Positions 1-6,094 of a stretch of 9,687 nt of DNA are shown piece after piece; within the stretch, counting starts at the first letter, position 1; the number at the start of each line of letters is the position of its first letter. Position numbers and translations under genes: made by a program. The notes beneath the pieces were generated by a model. That model was not told the origin of the DNA, searched no databases, and saw only the letters and a list, made by a program, of their open reading frames with translations. The DNA is from JALGWA01 sp964604955 (GTDB lineage: Bacteria > Arandabacterota > Arandabacteria > Arandabacterales > JALGWA01): positions 1-9,687 of the forward strand of contig CAZSBE010000106.1 of NCBI GenBank assembly GCA_964604955.1, given 5' to 3'.

Positions 1-2
1 CG

Positions 3-911
3 GGACAGGGTTCCCAGCAGGTGGGGATGGGAAAGGACCTCTATGAGGCCTTTGATATCGCCCGGGAGACTTTCGACGAGGCCGGCGAGGTTCTGGCCTT
101 CGACCTCAAGTCCGTTTGCTTCGAAGGACCCGAGGAGACGCTCAAGCAGACCCGGTATACCCAGCCGGCCCTGGTGACACACAGCGTGGCCGCCTGGAGG
201 GTAATCGCCTCAGGGGGCTTCGCCCCGGACTACGTCGCCGGCCACAGCGTCGGCGAGTACTCGGCCCTCGTGGCCGGCGGGGTCCTCTCCTTCGTGGACG
301 CGCTCAGGCTGGTGAAGGTCAGGGCCGAGGCCATGCAGGACTGCGGCGAGGAGAATCCGGGAACCATGGCGGCGATAATAGGCATGCCCGAGGAGAAGAT
401 GGGCGAGCTTCTCGAGGGCGCGGCTGCGGCCGGCGTAATCGCGGCCGCGAATTTCAATTCGCCGGGCCAGACCGTGGTCTCGGGTGACGTCGCCGCCGTC
501 GAGAAGGCGACCGAGATCGCCCCGGCGCTCGGAGCCAGGCGCGCGATAAGGTTGAACGTGAGCGGCGCCTTTCACTCTCCCCTGATGGAGAGGTCCGTCG
601 GCGAGCTCTCCGCCATGCTGGACGGCGTCGAGTTCAGGCCCGCTTCGGTGCCGGTCGTATGCAACGTCACGGCCAGGCCCAGCAGCGACCCGGGCGAGAT
701 AAAGGGACTTCTTGAAAAACAGCTGCTCAGCCCCGTACTCTGGAGCCAATCGATGCGGTACATGATAGATGACGGGGTCGCGAAGTTCGTGGAGGTGGGT
801 CCGGGCAGCGTGCTCTGCGGCCTTCTGAAACGGATCGACCGGGACGCGGTCTGCGTTCAGTGTTCGGATGCCCGGGCTGCAAACGACTTCCTCGGGGGCG
901 CATGGTCATGA
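3..911 (+). CDS. fabD: Malonyl-CoA:ACP transacylase, 5' end cut by the window edge
   Basis: FabD moves malonyl from CoA to acyl carrier protein, supplying the extender unit for cytosolic type II fatty acid synthesis. The open frame runs in from the window edge: codons from base 3 read GQGSQQVGMGKDL, the conserved N-terminal motif of the family. The GTG at 21 is therefore an internal Val and the true start, probably fewer than 15 codons upstream, is off the window. Counting from base 21, the nucleophile is Ser76 in GHSVGEY (bases 246-248), Arg101 matches the malonate-binding Arg117 of E. coli, and His185 in GAFHSPLM is the catalytic partner. The Ser-His distance of 109 residues equals that of E. 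coli Ser92/His201. The tail is complete, ending in TGA that overlaps the fabG start. First visible gene of a fab operon. The assignment is firm; only the N terminus is missing. Confidence 0.97.
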   Translation, partial: GQGSQQVGMGKDLYEAFDIARETFDEAGEVLAFDLKSVCFEGPEETLKQTRYTQPALVTHSVAAWRVIASGGFAPDYVAGHSVGEYSALVAGGVLSFVDALRLVKVRAEAMQDCGEENPGTMAAIIGMPEEKMGELLEGAAAAGVIAAANFNSPGQTVVSGDVAAVEKATEIAPALGARRAIRLNVSGAFHSPLMERSVGELSAMLDGVEFRPASVPVVCNVTARPSSDPGEIKGLLEKQLLSPVLWSQSMRYMIDDGVAKFVEVGPGSVLCGLLKRIDRDAVCVQCSDARAANDFLGGAWS

Positions 912-1651
912 TAGATCTTACCGGGAAGAAGGCGATAGTAACGGGAGGCGGCCGCGGGATCGGCCGCGCGGTCTGCGCCGGGCTCGCGAAGCTCGGGGCC
1001 GACATCGCGGTGGTCGACATTCTGGAGGACGAAGCGCGGGTGACCGCCGGAGAGGTCGAGTCCATCGGCCGCAAAGCCGTGGCTATCGCCTGCGACGTAT
1101 CCAGCGGCAATGAGGTCGCGGCGATGTTCGAGAGGGTCCTGGGGGAACTGGGTGGCTGCGACATACTGGTGAACAACGCGGGCATAACGCGCGACAACCT
1201 GGTGGCACGCATGACGGACGACGAGTGGGACAAGGTGATCGACGTAAATCTCAAGGGCGCCTTCAATTGCTGCCGGGCGGCAGCCAGGCACTTCATGAGG
1301 CAGCGTTCGGGCCGGATCCTCAGCATCTCCTCCGTCGTGGGGATAATGGGGAACGCGGGCCAGGTGAATTACTCGGCTTCCAAGGCGGGTATCATTGGCA
1401 TGACCAAGTCTCTTGCCAAGGAGCTCGCCTCGAGAGGAGTGACCGTCAACGCCGTCGCCCCTGGGTTCATCGATACGGAGATGACGCGCTCGTTGCCTGA
1501 GAAGGCCCGGGAGAGCCTGACCTCGGTGATACCCTTGAGGAGACTTGGAGAAGCTGAAGACGTCGCCTCGCTGGTGGCTTTCCTGGTTTCGGATGCAGCC
1601 GGCTATATAACCGGCCAGGTGATAACGGTAGACGGTGGGATGCTAATGTAG
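908..1651 (+). CDS. fabG: 3-oxoacyl-[acyl-carrier-protein] reductase
   Basis: FabG reduces 3-ketoacyl-ACP to 3-hydroxyacyl-ACP, the first reduction of each elongation cycle. The product is 247 residues, the normal size for this short-chain dehydrogenase family. It shows the cofactor loop TGGGRGIG (residues 12-19), NNAG (89-92), Asn114, and the catalytic Ser142, Tyr155 and Lys159 in SSVVGIMGNAGQVNYSASK, followed by the PGFIDTEM segment and a C-terminal GYITGQ. I chose ATG 908 because it overlaps the fabD stop (ATGA), lies 9 bases after GGGGG at 894-898, and gives the family's usual short N terminus. ATG 902 would add two residues and sits only 3 bases from that G run. The residue ending the second beta strand is Asp37 (VVD), a position that often favours NADH; see findings. 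Ends in TAG, 17 bases before acpP. Confidence 0.96.
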   Translation: MIDLTGKKAIVTGGGRGIGRAVCAGLAKLGADIAVVDILEDEARVTAGEVESIGRKAVAIACDVSSGNEVAAMFERVLGELGGCDILVNNAGITRDNLVARMTDDEWDKVIDVNLKGAFNCCRAAARHFMRQRSGRILSISSVVGIMGNAGQVNYSASKAGIIGMTKSLAKELASRGVTVNAVAPGFIDTEMTRSLPEKARESLTSVIPLRRLGEAEDVASLVAFLVSDAAGYITGQVITVDGGMLM

Positions 1652-1656
1652 CGTTC

Positions 1657-1664
1657 AGGAGGTG
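1657..1664 (+). promoter_or_regulatory. Strong Shine-Dalgarno of acpP
   Basis: AGGAGGTG lies in the 17-base gap between fabG and acpP, with six bases between GGAGG and the ATG. It is close to a perfect complement of the 16S rRNA tail, as expected for acyl carrier protein, one of the most abundant proteins in most bacteria. It fixes the acpP start at 1669. Confidence 0.9.
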
Positions 1665-1668
1665 TGTA

Positions 1669-1905
1669 ATGTCGGAAGTGAATCAGAAGGTCAAGGAAAT
1701 CATCATGGAGAGACTCGGCGTCAGCGAAGAAAAGATCACCCCCGAGGCCTCGTTCATAAACGACCTCGGCGCCGACTCCCTCGATACGGTGGAACTCATG
1801 ATGGAGCTGGAGGAGGCTTTCGGCGTCAGCATCGAGGATGAAGAAGCCGAGAAGATTCAGACGGTCAAGGATGCGGTGGCCTACCTGGAGAAGAAACTCG
1901 CGTAG
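1669..1905 (+). CDS. acpP: Acyl carrier protein
   Basis: ACP carries the growing acyl chain on a 4'-phosphopantetheine arm between the enzymes of type II fatty acid synthesis. The 78-residue product has the family's normal length and its strongly acidic composition. The attachment serine is Ser37 in GADSLDTVEL (codon at 1777-1779), within the universally conserved DSL motif at the start of helix II. Helix II continues as the acidic docking surface (VELMMELEEAFG), which the partner enzymes recognise, and the IEDEEAEKIQTV segment precedes the last helix. The gene sits between fabG and fabF, the classic arrangement. It ends in TAG, and a 40-base gap containing a Shine-Dalgarno and a hairpin leads to fabF. 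I see no promoter of its own that I would defend. Confidence 0.98.
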   Translation: MSEVNQKVKEIIMERLGVSEEKITPEASFINDLGADSLDTVELMMELEEAFGVSIEDEEAEKIQTVKDAVAYLEKKLA

Positions 1906-1920
1906 AGGCAGGAACAGGTT

Positions 1921-1927
1921 GAGGAGG
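1921..1927 (+). promoter_or_regulatory. Distant Shine-Dalgarno of fabF
   Basis: GAGGAGG is a near-ideal ribosome binding sequence but ends 18 bases before the fabF ATG at 1946, well beyond the usual 5 to 10. No earlier fabF start is possible because TAG at 1940-1942 is in frame. The intervening bases form a short inverted repeat (next entry) that would bring the effective spacing down to 5. A weaker alternative is GGGG at 1934-1937, eight bases from the start. Confidence 0.6.
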
Positions 1928-1940
1928 ATACCCGGGGTAT
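1928..1940 (+). repeat. Inverted repeat or hairpin between fabF Shine-Dalgarno and start codon
   Basis: ATACCC (1928-1933) and GGGTAT (1935-1940) are perfect inverted copies around a single central G. As RNA this can fold as a 5-bp stem (ATACC/GGTAT) with a CGG loop. It starts at the base after the Shine-Dalgarno and leaves exactly five unpaired bases before ATG 1946. The inverted repeat is read directly from the sequence; its role in positioning the ribosome is inference. Confidence 0.55.
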
Positions 1941-1945
1941 AGACC

Positions 1946-3190
1946 ATGGAAAGAAGAAGAGTAGTAATCACCGGGCTTGGGGCGGTGACGTCGATCGGAC
2001 TCAACGCCGAGGATTTCTGGCGGAGTTGCCTGGAAGGCAGATCGGGCATTGCGCCCATTACCGCTTTCGACGCGGCGGACTTTGCAGTCAGGATCGCCGG
2101 CGAGATCAAGAACTTCGAGCCCGAGAACTTCATCGAAAAGAAAGAAGCAAGGCGTATGGACAGATGTGTCCAGCTCGGCATCGCCGCGTCCGACATGGCC
2201 ATAAAGGACGCGTCTCTGGACATGTCCACGGTGGACGGCAACAGGGTCGGCACGGTGATAGGGTCCGGCATCGGCGGCATATCCACATTCGAGACGCAGC
2301 ACGAAGTCCTGATGACGAGGGGCCCGTCCAGGCTGAGCCCCTTCTTTGTCCCGATGATGATCATCGACATGATTCCAGGGATGATCTCCATGCGCCACGG
2401 GCTCAAGGGCCCGAACTTCGGCGTGGTATCGGCCTGCGCGTCGGCCACGCATGCCATGGGCATGTCCTTGAGAATCATCCAGAACGGCGAAGCCGACGTC
2501 ATGGTGACCGGGGGCTCCGAGGCCGCGGTTACCCCTATGACCGTAGGAGGCTTCGCGTCGATGAAGGCCCTCTCGACGAGAAACGACGATCCTCCGGCGG
2601 CGAGCAGGCCGTTCGATTCGGGGCGCGACGGTTTCGTGGTCGGCGAGGGAAGCGGTATCCTGGTGTTCGAAGAGCTCGAGCACGCAAGGAAGAGAGGCGC
2701 GCGCATCCTGGCTGAAGTCGCCGGTTACGGCGCGAGCGCCGACGCATATCACATGACCGCGCCCGCGCCCGGCGGCGAGGGCGGCGCCAGGTCGATGCAG
2801 GCCGCTCTCGATGATGCGGGCCTCGCTCCGGGGGGCGTGTCCTACATCAATGCGCACGGCACGTCCACGCCTCACAATGACAAGCTCGAGACGGCCGCCA
2901 TAAAGGCGGTGTTCGGCGACGCCGCGGGGCGTATCCCCATAAGCTCGACCAAGTCGATGGTCGGCCACCTTCTGGGAAGTGGCGGGGCGGTGGAGCTCAT
3001 CGCCACGGTGCTGACGATTCGGGATGGCAAGGTGCATCCGACCATCAATCTCACGGACCCGGATCCCGAATGCGACCTCGACTACGTTCCCGAAGGGGCC
3101 CGTGACGTGGAAGTGCGGGCCGCGCTCAGCAACTCATTCGGCTTCGGCGGACATAACGCGACTCTGGCAGTCAGGATGTACGAGGAGTGA
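1946..3190 (+). CDS. fabF: 3-oxoacyl-[acyl-carrier-protein] synthase II (KAS II)
   Basis: FabF condenses malonyl-ACP with acyl-ACP, releasing CO2 and lengthening the chain by two carbons. The 414-residue product matches the family's usual 410 to 415 and starts with RRVVITGLGAVTSIG, typical of FabF. The Cys-His-His catalytic set is complete: Cys164 in VSACASATHA, His304 in NAHGTSTP and His341 in KSMVGHLLGSGGAVE, each one residue later than E. coli Cys163, His303 and His340. The C-terminal NSFGFGGHNATL contains the gatekeeping Phe400. The loop after His304 reads STPHNDKLET, with His where Leu is common. An in-frame TAG at 1940 shows that ATG 1946 is the first possible start in this frame, although its best Shine-Dalgarno is 18 bases away. 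KAS II is preferred to KAS I because of the length, the HNATL ending and the position after acpP. It ends in TGA, 16 bases before rnc. Confidence 0.96.
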   Translation: MERRRVVITGLGAVTSIGLNAEDFWRSCLEGRSGIAPITAFDAADFAVRIAGEIKNFEPENFIEKKEARRMDRCVQLGIAASDMAIKDASLDMSTVDGNRVGTVIGSGIGGISTFETQHEVLMTRGPSRLSPFFVPMMIIDMIPGMISMRHGLKGPNFGVVSACASATHAMGMSLRIIQNGEADVMVTGGSEAAVTPMTVGGFASMKALSTRNDDPPAASRPFDSGRDGFVVGEGSGILVFEELEHARKRGARILAEVAGYGASADAYHMTAPAPGGEGGARSMQAALDDAGLAPGGVSYINAHGTSTPHNDKLETAAIKAVFGDAAGRIPISSTKSMVGHLLGSGGAVELIATVLTIRDGKVHPTINLTDPDPECDLDYVPEGARDVEVRAALSNSFGFGGHNATLAVRMYEE

Positions 3191-3206
3191 TTCGGCGGGG
3201 AACAGT

Positions 3207-3977
3207 ATGAAGCGGCTCCTCAATGCTATTGAAGGCATATTCAAGGGCCGGGGGCGGGATAAGGACGGGGACATCACCTCATCCTTCGCCAGGCGGTTCG
3301 GCATACACTTTTCAAACCCGGACCTGCTCGGCACGGCCCTGACCCACAGGTCCTACCTCGGCGAGAACCCCGATGGCGAGTCCAATGAACGCCTTGAGTT
3401 CCTTGGCGACGCGGTTCTGGACCTGGTTGCGAGCGACCACCTGTTCCGCCTGATGGATGGCGCCGACGAAGGTGGGCTCACGCGGGCGAGGTCCAGGATG
3501 GTAAACAAGAACGTACTCGGCAAGATAGGCATGGAGCTGGGCGTGCTGGACCTGCTTCTCTACGCGAGGGAGGAGATTCACAAGGACGAGCGGGCTCTCA
3601 CCGCGCTCTCGGCCGACGCCCTGGTGGCGATAATCGGGGCCGTATATCTTGACAGGGGCTTCTCAGCCGCCTACAAATTCGTAGAGAGCAACGTGTTCCC
3701 GTGTCTCACCGGTCTGTCGGCCGAGGACAGGCAGGTCGATTACAAGAGCAGGCTCCAGGAGATATCCCAGGCCCGCTTCAAGGTCCTGCCCGAATACAAG
3801 ACCCTGAGGAAGGTCGGCCCGGAGCACAGGAAGGTCTTCCACGTGAGCGTGCTTCTCAAGAAGAACCCGCTCGGGGAGGGCTTTGGCAGAAGCAAGAAAG
3901 AGGCCGAACAGGCGGCCGCCAGGCAGGCCATAGAGCAACTCGAGGGCCCCCAGCCCGCGGCGACGGACCCGGTATAA
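3207..3977 (+). CDS. rnc: Ribonuclease III with a substituted catalytic glutamate
   Basis: RNase III cuts double-stranded RNA, maturing rRNA precursors and some mRNAs. The 256-residue product has the nuclease domain (about residues 25-165) with the signature NERLEFLGDAVLD at 60-72, then a double-stranded RNA binding domain (about 178-247) with DYKSRLQE, HRKVFHV and a final SKKEAEQAAARQAI. With a constant offset of 23, E. coli Glu38, Glu41, Asp45, Glu65 and Asp114 correspond to Glu61, Glu64, Asp68, Glu88 and Asp137, all present. The residue matching catalytic Glu117 is Val140 (GTG, 3624-3626) in ADALVAIIGA, where the family reads ADALEALIGA or similar. About 22 extra N-terminal residues precede the usual start. 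ATG 3207 has GGGGA at 3197-3201. The gene follows fabF by 16 bases. Family identity is firm; cleavage activity is doubtful, see findings. Confidence 0.95.
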   Translation: MKRLLNAIEGIFKGRGRDKDGDITSSFARRFGIHFSNPDLLGTALTHRSYLGENPDGESNERLEFLGDAVLDLVASDHLFRLMDGADEGGLTRARSRMVNKNVLGKIGMELGVLDLLLYAREEIHKDERALTALSADALVAIIGAVYLDRGFSAAYKFVESNVFPCLTGLSAEDRQVDYKSRLQEISQARFKVLPEYKTLRKVGPEHRKVFHVSVLLKKNPLGEGFGRSKKEAEQAAARQAIEQLEGPQPAATDPV

Positions 3978-3988
3978 TCCAAATTGAC

Positions 3989-4018
3989 TTGACAGCCGGC
4001 GGTTGCCTCAAATAGATT
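3989..4018 (+). promoter_or_regulatory. Candidate sigma-70-type promoter of the glycolytic operon
   Basis: A perfect -35 hexamer TTGACA (3989-3994) is followed after 18 bases by TAGATT (4013-4018), four of six matches to TATAAT. Transcription would start near 4025, about 50 bases before pfkA. A second, overlapping TTGACT lies at 3984-3989. It sits in the only sizeable gap between the fab and glycolytic genes, where the sequence turns AT-rich. No convincing terminator for the upstream operon is visible, so read-through from rnc is also possible. Confidence 0.6.
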
Positions 4019-4041
4019 CTCATTAACAGCCTGCAATTACC

Positions 4042-4055
4042 TGAATCGAAATTCA
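4042..4055 (+). repeat. Small inverted repeat in the pfkA leader
   Basis: TGAAT (4042-4046) and ATTCA (4051-4055) are perfect inverted copies around CGAA. The repeat lies downstream of the predicted start site and three bases before the pfkA Shine-Dalgarno (AAGGAGGT, 4058-4065). It could be a weak 5-bp hairpin in the leader or half-sites for a repressor. Five-base arms can arise by chance, so a function is unproven. Confidence 0.3.
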
Positions 4056-4074
4056 CCAAGGAGGTTGGGAAGAT

Positions 4075-5115
4075 ATGCGTATCGGTGTGCTTACAGGGGG
4101 TGGAGACTGTCCGGGATTGAACGCGGTCATCCGGGCCGTGGTCCGGAAGGCCATGATGCAGTATGGATGGGAAGTGATGGGAATCAGGAACGGGTGGTCG
4201 GGCTTACTTCACATGGATGTCGAGCCCCTGGACCTGGGCCGCGTTTCAGGTATTCTTCCCAAGGGGGGGACCATCCTCGGCACCAGCCGCACGAACCCCT
4301 TCAAGACCGAGGGGGCGCAGGAGAAGATCCTCGAGAACACCAGGACCCTCGGCATAGACGCGACCGTCGCCATCGGCGGCGAGGACACTATCGGAGTGGC
4401 CTTCGGCCTGTACAAGATGGGTCTTGCCATGGTCGGATGCCCCAAGACGATCGACAATGACCTGGGCGGCACCGACTACACTTTCGGTTTCGACACGGCC
4501 ATAAACATAGCCACAGAGGCCATCGACCGGCTCCATACAACCGCCGAGTCCCATCACCGCGTGATGGTCGTAGAGGTAATGGGGCGGCACACGGGCTGGA
4601 TCGCCGTCTACGCGGGCATCGCCGGCGGAGCCGATGTGATTCTCATTCCCGAAAAGCCGTTCGAGATCGAGGAGGTCTGCGACCTCATAAGGAAAAGACA
4701 TGCGCGCGGGAAGAGCTTCAGTATTGTGGTCGTGGCCGAGGGCGCGGAGTTCAAATCCACCGGACTGGACGAGTCGAGCATCGTGGTGCAGGACGCCCCG
4801 CTCGATGAATTCGGGCACGTGAGGCTGGGGGGCGTCGGCAGCGTAGTCGGGCGCGAGATCGAGAAGAGGACCGGCTATGAAACGAGGGTCTCGGTTCTCG
4901 GTTATGTCCAGCGAGGGGGAACGCCGACCGCTTTCGACAGGGTGCTCGCGACGCGCTTCGGCGCCAAGGCTGTCGAACTCGTCAAAGAGGGCAAATTCGG
5001 CAAGATGGTCGCGCTGTCCGGCAACAAGATAGTCGCGGTGAGCATGGAAGAGGCGCTCAAGATGAAGAAGGTGGACGAGGATCTGTACGAACTGGCCGGC
5101 CTCTTCTTCGGCTAG
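4075..5115 (+). CDS. pfkA: Phosphofructokinase, probably pyrophosphate-dependent (group III)
   Basis: The enzyme phosphorylates fructose 6-phosphate at C1 to fructose 1,6-bisphosphate. The 346-residue product starts with RIGVLTGGGDCPGLNAVIR, the form seen in the group III (actinobacterial-type) branch. Numbering coincides with E. coli PfkA through the core: Arg72, catalytic Asp127 and Asp129 in PKTIDNDL, Arg162, Met169-Gly170-Arg171 and Glu222. The donor-site pair is Asp104 (GGEDT, 101-105) and Lys124 (PKT), whereas ATP enzymes need Gly104. Established work on this family links Asp104 with Lys124 to pyrophosphate as phosphoryl donor, which also makes the reaction reversible. Past residue 240 there are insertions: YVQRGGTP (277-284) corresponds to E. 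coli HIQRGGSP. A good Shine-Dalgarno lies 10 bases before ATG. First gene of the glycolytic set, 15 bases before fba. The donor assignment is inference from two residues. Confidence 0.93.
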   Translation: MRIGVLTGGGDCPGLNAVIRAVVRKAMMQYGWEVMGIRNGWSGLLHMDVEPLDLGRVSGILPKGGTILGTSRTNPFKTEGAQEKILENTRTLGIDATVAIGGEDTIGVAFGLYKMGLAMVGCPKTIDNDLGGTDYTFGFDTAINIATEAIDRLHTTAESHHRVMVVEVMGRHTGWIAVYAGIAGGADVILIPEKPFEIEEVCDLIRKRHARGKSFSIVVVAEGAEFKSTGLDESSIVVQDAPLDEFGHVRLGGVGSVVGREIEKRTGYETRVSVLGYVQRGGTPTAFDRVLATRFGAKAVELVKEGKFGKMVALSGNKIVAVSMEEALKMKKVDEDLYELAGLFFG

Positions 5116-5130
5116 TCACGGAGGTATGTG

Positions 5131-6054
5131 ATGGCTCTGGTTTCATCCAAGGACATTCTGGTTCCGGCGAGAGAGGGCGGATACGCCGTCGGGGCTTTCA
5201 ATACGAGCAATCTCGAGATCACTCAGGCGATTCTCGAGGCCGCCCATGAGCTCAAATCGCCGGTTCTGATCGCGACTTCCGCTTCGGCGATCAAGTACGC
5301 GGGCTTCGACAACATATACTGCACCGTCAAGAACATCGCCGAGGAGCTGAACGTCAAGGCGGCACTGCACCTGGACCACGGGGCCGACCCGGACATCTGC
5401 AAGGCCTGTCTCGACCACGGCTGGACTTCCGTGATGATCGACGCGTCCAAGCATGGGTTCGAGGAGAACATCCGGATCACGAAGAGCGTCGTGGATGCTG
5501 CGCACGCGGCCGGCGTTCCCGTCGAGGCCGAGCTCGGCAAACTGACAGGCATCGAAGATGAGGTCGTGGTCAAAGAGCGGGACGCGTCCCTGACCGACCC
5601 CGGTCAGGCCGCCGAGTTCGTGGAGAAGTCGGGCTGCGACTTTCTGGCCGTGGCGATCGGGACTTCTCATGGGGCCTACAAATTCAAGGGAGACCCCAGG
5701 CTGGACCTGGAGAGGCTCTCTGAGATAGCCTCCAGGGTTGACATCCCGCTTGTCCTGCATGGAGCGTCCTCTGTGCCCGCGGACGTGCTCGCGAGAGCCT
5801 CCAAGTACGGCGCGAAGCTGCCCGGGGCCAAGGGTGTCCCCCTGGACGCAGTCAAGCAGGCCCTGGGGCTGGGAGTCGCCAAGATAAACATAGACACGGA
5901 TCTAAGGCTGGCCTTCACCGGTGCGGTGAGGCAGGTGCTCATCGAGACTCCCGAGGTCTTCGACCCGAGGAAAATCGTCGGTGAGGCGCGCGAGGCCATT
6001 AAGCAAGTCGTAAAATCCAAAATAGAAGCGTTCGGAAGCGCCGGCAAGGCGTAG
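5131..6054 (+). CDS. fba: Class II fructose-bisphosphate aldolase
   Basis: This aldolase splits fructose 1,6-bisphosphate into dihydroxyacetone phosphate and glyceraldehyde 3-phosphate using a divalent metal, usually zinc. The 307-residue product carries the class II motifs: LHLDHG (residues 79-84), giving the proton-donor Asp82 and metal ligand His83; GTSHGAYK with His180; LHGASS with His210; and the phosphate-binding KINIDTDLR (251-259). The length and lack of long insertions suggest the class IIB (Bacillus-like) branch; a tagatose-bisphosphate or ketose-bisphosphate aldolase is the alternative, but neighbouring pfkA and gap favour fructose bisphosphate. I chose ATG 5131 since GGAGG at 5120-5124 is six bases away; GTG 5128 adds one residue and is only three away. 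Ends in TAG. A 40-base gap to gap holds a small GC hairpin. Confidence 0.95.
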   Translation: MALVSSKDILVPAREGGYAVGAFNTSNLEITQAILEAAHELKSPVLIATSASAIKYAGFDNIYCTVKNIAEELNVKAALHLDHGADPDICKACLDHGWTSVMIDASKHGFEENIRITKSVVDAAHAAGVPVEAELGKLTGIEDEVVVKERDASLTDPGQAAEFVEKSGCDFLAVAIGTSHGAYKFKGDPRLDLERLSEIASRVDIPLVLHGASSVPADVLARASKYGAKLPGAKGVPLDAVKQALGLGVAKINIDTDLRLAFTGAVRQVLIETPEVFDPRKIVGEAREAIKQVVKSKIEAFGSAGKA

Positions 6055-6062
6055 GACGCGCT

Positions 6063-6076
6063 CCGCCGGCAGGCGG
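6063..6076 (+). repeat. Short GC-rich hairpin ahead of gap
   Basis: CCGCC (6063-6067) and GGCGG (6072-6076) can pair around a GGCA loop. It ends six bases before the gap Shine-Dalgarno (GGGAGG, 6083-6088). There is no following U run, so it is not an intrinsic terminator. It might shield the 5' end of a processed gap-pgk-tpiA message, but that is speculation from position only. Confidence 0.35.
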
Positions 6077-6094
6077 TCGGAAGGGAGGCCCAGG

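Noticed and set aside
21..23. GTG at 21 as the fabD start
   Set aside because: Codons upstream to base 3 encode the conserved GQGSQQ motif, so the gene is cut by the window and this GTG is an internal valine.
860..907. Longer fabG reading frame beginning at 860
   Set aside because: It overlaps 50 bases of fabD, lacks a Shine-Dalgarno and adds a Cys-rich N terminus absent from FabG; ATG 908 gives the family start.
1598..1615. GCCGG-CTATATAA-CCGGC inverted repeat with a TATAAC, possibly an acpP promoter or operator
   Set aside because: It encodes the conserved GYITGQ motif near the FabG C terminus, which explains the sequence, and no acceptable -35 is positioned for it.
1603..2706. Long antisense open frame opposite acpP and fabF (and similar ones opposite pgk, tpiA and gap)
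   Set aside because: These are typical antisense shadows in GC-rich genes: no recognisable domains and no ribosome binding context, while the + strand gene in each case has complete catalytic motifs.
2864..2893. FabF motif reads STPHNDK, with His where Leu is common
   Set aside because: This loop position appears to tolerate variation in the family, the catalytic Cys164, His304 and His341 are intact, and nothing suggests altered function.
3024..3206. Upstream extension of the rnc frame into fabF
   Set aside because: The 61 extra residues read out of frame through conserved fabF coding sequence and do not resemble RNase III; ATG 3207 lies in the gap with a Shine-Dalgarno.
3973..3978. Perfect TATAAT overlapping the rnc stop codon
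   Set aside because: No TTGACA-like hexamer lies 16 to 18 bases upstream (that stretch is GC-rich coding sequence) and there is no TG extended -10, so TTGACA/TAGATT downstream is the better promoter candidate.
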